Positions 62,175 to 64,000 of a stretch of 64,000 nucleotides of DNA are shown piece by piece. The stretch comes from Micromonospora echinospora (GTDB lineage: Bacteria; Actinomycetota; Actinomycetes; Mycobacteriales; Micromonosporaceae). The stretch covers positions 6,403,501 to 6,467,500 of the forward strand of contig NZ_JACHJC010000001.1 in assembly GCF_014203425.1 (NCBI RefSeq), given 5' to 3'. The position numbers and the translations under genes were made by a program. The notes under the pieces were generated by a model, which was not told where the DNA came from, searched no databases, and worked only from the letters and a program-made list of their open reading frames with translations. The first letter of the stretch is position 1; every line of letters starts with the position of its first letter.

Positions 62175-62819
62175 TCAGACCCCCCGCTCGTCGAGGATGT
62201 CCGGCACGACCTCCCGCAGCTTCGCCAGCGTCACCGCGCCCTCGCGCAGCACCCGCGGCACGTCGCCGGTCAGGTCGACGATGGTGCTCGGCACCGGGTC
62301 CACCGCCGGCCCGGCCTCCAGATAGGCCCGGACGCCGTAGCCCAGCTGGTCACGCGCCTCCTCGGCGGTGAGCGCGGCCGGCTGGCCGACCTTGTTGGCC
62401 GACGCCACTGCCATCGGCCCGGTCTCCCGCAGCACCTCCAGCGCCACCGGGTGCAGCGGCATCCGTACCGCCACCGTGCCGCTGCTGTCGCCCAGATCCC
62501 AGGCCAGGCTCGGCGAGTGCTCCACCACGATCGTCAGCGCGCCCGGCCAGAACGCCTCGACCAGGTCGCGGGCCGCGCCGGGCAGCGAGAACACCAGGCC
62601 GTCGAGCGTGTGCCGGGAGCCGATGAGCACCGGGGGCGCCTGCCGGGCGCCGCCCTTGGTGTCCGCCAGGGCCTTCACCGCGTACGGCGTGAACGCGTCC
62701 GCCCCGATGCCGTAGACCGTGTCGGTCGGCAGGACGACGAGTTCCCCGTTCTTGACCGCCTCGATGGCAGCGGCGATGCCGCGGTCCCGGTCGGCGGGCG
62801 ACCGACAGTCGTAGAGCAT
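62175..62819 (-). CDS. L-threonylcarbamoyladenylate synthase (TsaC/Sua5/YwlC family)
   Basis: 214 residues from the ATG at 62819; a GTG at 62822 directly precedes it and either could be used. Family motifs are VVLPTDTVYGIGADAF, AFWPGALTIVVEHS, VAVRMPLHPVALEVL and GPMAVASANKVGQPA, then PSTIVDLTG. It makes threonylcarbamoyl-AMP for the t6A37 modification of ANN-decoding tRNAs. It is the short form without the C-terminal Sua5 domain. Start and the prmC stop overlap. Confidence 0.93.
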   Translation of the reverse strand: MLYDCRSPADRDRGIAAAIEAVKNGELVVLPTDTVYGIGADAFTPYAVKALADTKGGARQAPPVLIGSRHTLDGLVFSLPGAARDLVEAFWPGALTIVVEHSPSLAWDLGDSSGTVAVRMPLHPVALEVLRETGPMAVASANKVGQPAALTAEEARDQLGYGVRAYLEAGPAVDPVPSTIVDLTGDVPRVLREGAVTLAKLREVVPDILDERGV

Positions 62820-63766
62820 CACGAGGAGTCAGTCTGCCACGCCCGGGCGGTCTCGGCGTGGGTGCCGTCCGCCCGCCGGGACGCGCTCGCCCAGCGGGGC
62901 CGCCCGGCCAGGTCCCGGTGCTCCTCGACGCGGTCGTAGCGGCCGTCGCCGCGCAGCAGCGCGGGCACCGCCGTCGCGTGCGTGTCGTCGTGCTCGATCC
63001 CGATCTCGCCGCCCGGGCGCAGCAGCGCGGCGGCCCGGCGCACCACCGGGCGGATCACGTCCAGCCCGTCCGCGCCGCCGAAGACCGCCTCGTCCGGGTC
63101 GTGTCCGGCCACCTCCGGCGGCACCGTCACCGACCTCGGCACGTACGGCGGGTTGCAGAGCAGCACGTCGACCCGCCCGGTCAGGTCGGCCAGCAGCTCC
63201 GGACCGGTCACGTCGGCGGCCACCACCTCGACCGGCCGGTCCCCCGCGGCGGCCCGGTCGGCCGCGTTGCGCCGCAGCCACGCCAGCGCGGCCGGGGACC
63301 GTTCCACAGCCACCACCCGGGCCGAGGGCACCTCCTGCGCCACGGCCAGGGCGATCGCGCCGGAGCCGCTGCACAGGTCGACCACGAGCGGCGCCCGACG
63401 CTCCCGGGCCCGCTCGATCCCCCAGCCGGCCAGCAGTTCGGTCTCCGGGCGGGGCACGAACACGCCCGGCCCGACCGCCAGCTCCAGCAGCCGGAAGCCC
63501 GCCGTGCCGATCAGGTGCTGCAACGGCTCCCGGGTCACCCGCCGTCCGACCAGCGCGTCCAGGCGGTCGCGCTGCGCCGGGGTGAAGCCGTCGGCCAGCG
63601 CCAGCCGGCCGCGCGGCACCTGGAGGACGTACGCGGCCAGCTGCTCGGCCTCGGCGCGCGGCGCCTCGACGCCCGCCGCCGCGAGCGCCCGGGCCACCCG
63701 GGCGATCACCAGCGAGGGCCGTTCGCGTTCTGTCCCTTCGGACGGGTGTTGCGGGAGTGCTGTCAC
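62819..63766 (-). CDS. prmC: Release factor glutamine methyltransferase (PrmC/HemK)
   Basis: 315 residues if the GTG at 63766 is used; no clear ribosome-binding site helps, and an internal GTG about 20 codons on is possible. The N-terminal helical domain binds the release factor (REPLQHLIGTAGFRLLELAV). The methyltransferase has VVDLCSGSGAIALAVAQEV for S-adenosylmethionine and the substrate motif NPPY in VLLCNPPYVPRS. It methylates the Gln of the GGQ motif of RF1/RF2. It heads the prmC-tsaC-phosphatase transcript. Confidence 0.92.
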   Translation of the reverse strand: MTALPQHPSEGTERERPSLVIARVARALAAAGVEAPRAEAEQLAAYVLQVPRGRLALADGFTPAQRDRLDALVGRRVTREPLQHLIGTAGFRLLELAVGPGVFVPRPETELLAGWGIERARERRAPLVVDLCSGSGAIALAVAQEVPSARVVAVERSPAALAWLRRNAADRAAAGDRPVEVVAADVTGPELLADLTGRVDVLLCNPPYVPRSVTVPPEVAGHDPDEAVFGGADGLDVIRPVVRRAAALLRPGGEIGIEHDDTHATAVPALLRGDGRYDRVEEHRDLAGRPRWASASRRADGTHAETARAWQTDSS

Positions 63767-63839
63767 GCAATAATCATGAAGCGTCGCGGCCCACCTCACG
63801 AGCGGGTGCGTCCGGGCGCACACGGCAGGGAGGTCGCGA

Positions 63840-64000
63840 GTGGGCTGGCTCGACCAGGTCGAGGACCAGGTTGACGCTCTCCGACGCGCTCGGTCACTGC
63901 AGGAGGCCAGCCGGTCAGCGGAGGCCTGCGCCCTGCTCGACCGCGTCATCCGCACCACCGACGACCCGTACGCCCGCGCCGACGCGCTCGTGCAGCGGCT
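63840..64000 (+). CDS. Unidentified protein, N-terminal fragment
   Basis: 53 codons up to the right edge, starting at the GTG at 63840 with GGGAGGT 5 nt upstream. It begins MGWLDQVEDQVDALRRARSL and continues as an Ala/Arg-rich helical segment (LLDRVIRTTDDPYARADALV), which would fit a helical-repeat protein. It is divergent from prmC, and the shared gap is short. I do not recognise it. Confidence 0.5.
   Translation, partial: MGWLDQVEDQVDALRRARSLQEASRSAEACALLDRVIRTTDDPYARADALVQR

Overview
The window is high-GC, densely coded actinobacterial chromosome, with overwhelmingly C/G third codon positions and frequent GTG starts. Gene content points to a filamentous, polar-growing actinomycete, most likely Micromonosporaceae; the phylum is near-certain and the family is inference. 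Supporting genes are NucS-type mismatch endonuclease, Scy/FilP/DivIVA-like coiled coils, the ethylmalonyl-CoA enzymes Ccr and Ecm, a MurA with Asp in place of the catalytic Cys, DUF2550 beside atpC, and an Asp23/Gls24 protein. I saw no tRNA, rRNA, prophage, insertion sequence or CRISPR array. From memory of Streptomyces coelicolor, much of the gene order from about 10 kb to the end (meaB, thiolase, epimerase, filP/scy ... nucS ... cobalamin adenosyltransferase ... atp operon, glyA, phosphatase, sua5, prmC) resembles the SCO5400-SCO5360 block, so this is core chromosome with local insertions.

Layout. 0-10 kb: a partial GntR regulator, an isopropylmalate/tartrate-type dehydrogenase, a true formylglycine-generating enzyme, a lipoprotein peptide-binding protein, a membrane-anchored P1 (S58) peptidase, a FadR-type regulator, an Asp23 protein, and a duplicated ABC-2-like membrane protein divergent from a TetR gene with a clear operator. 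10-19 kb: MeaB, thiolase, epimerase, crotonyl-CoA carboxylase/reductase, then two long coiled-coil cytoskeletal proteins. 19-30 kb: AI-2E-type permease, hydrolases, an ECF sigma factor coupled to a membrane partner, a double 3-hydroxyacyl-CoA dehydrogenase, FHA protein, aldehyde dehydrogenase, NucS, and small membrane and Cys-rich proteins. 30-41 kb: ethylmalonyl-CoA mutase, a PadR-ABC operon, a second ABC pair, a regulator/MFS pair, a Tat-exported esterase and 3-hydroxybutyryl-CoA dehydrogenase. 41-46 kb: MurA overlapping head to head with a PduO-type cobalamin adenosyltransferase, a secreted lysozyme-like protein, and a 1-kb gene-free repeat island. 45-56 kb: the ATP synthase locus (glyA-atpI-atpZ-atpBEFHAGD) with an LCP gene and a terminator separating atpD from a short atpC. 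56-64 kb: SDR proteins, TetR, a class A PBP, LMW phosphatase, threonylcarbamoyl-AMP synthase and PrmC.

How the genes fit. Thiolase, 3-hydroxybutyryl-CoA dehydrogenase, Ccr, epimerase and Ecm are most of the first half of the ethylmalonyl-CoA pathway, while MeaB and the adenosyltransferase serve the B12-dependent mutase. A 14-nt AT-rich motif occurs upstream of both ccr and ecm. Cell-envelope and tip-growth functions (coiled coils, MurA, LCP, PBP, lysozyme-like protein) form a second theme.

The least explained material is non-coding: several families of structured palindromes recur in intergenic gaps, including a five-member set with a common GATC-xxG-xxGTT-xGCGGC arm. I did not find an obvious new defence or biosynthetic system.
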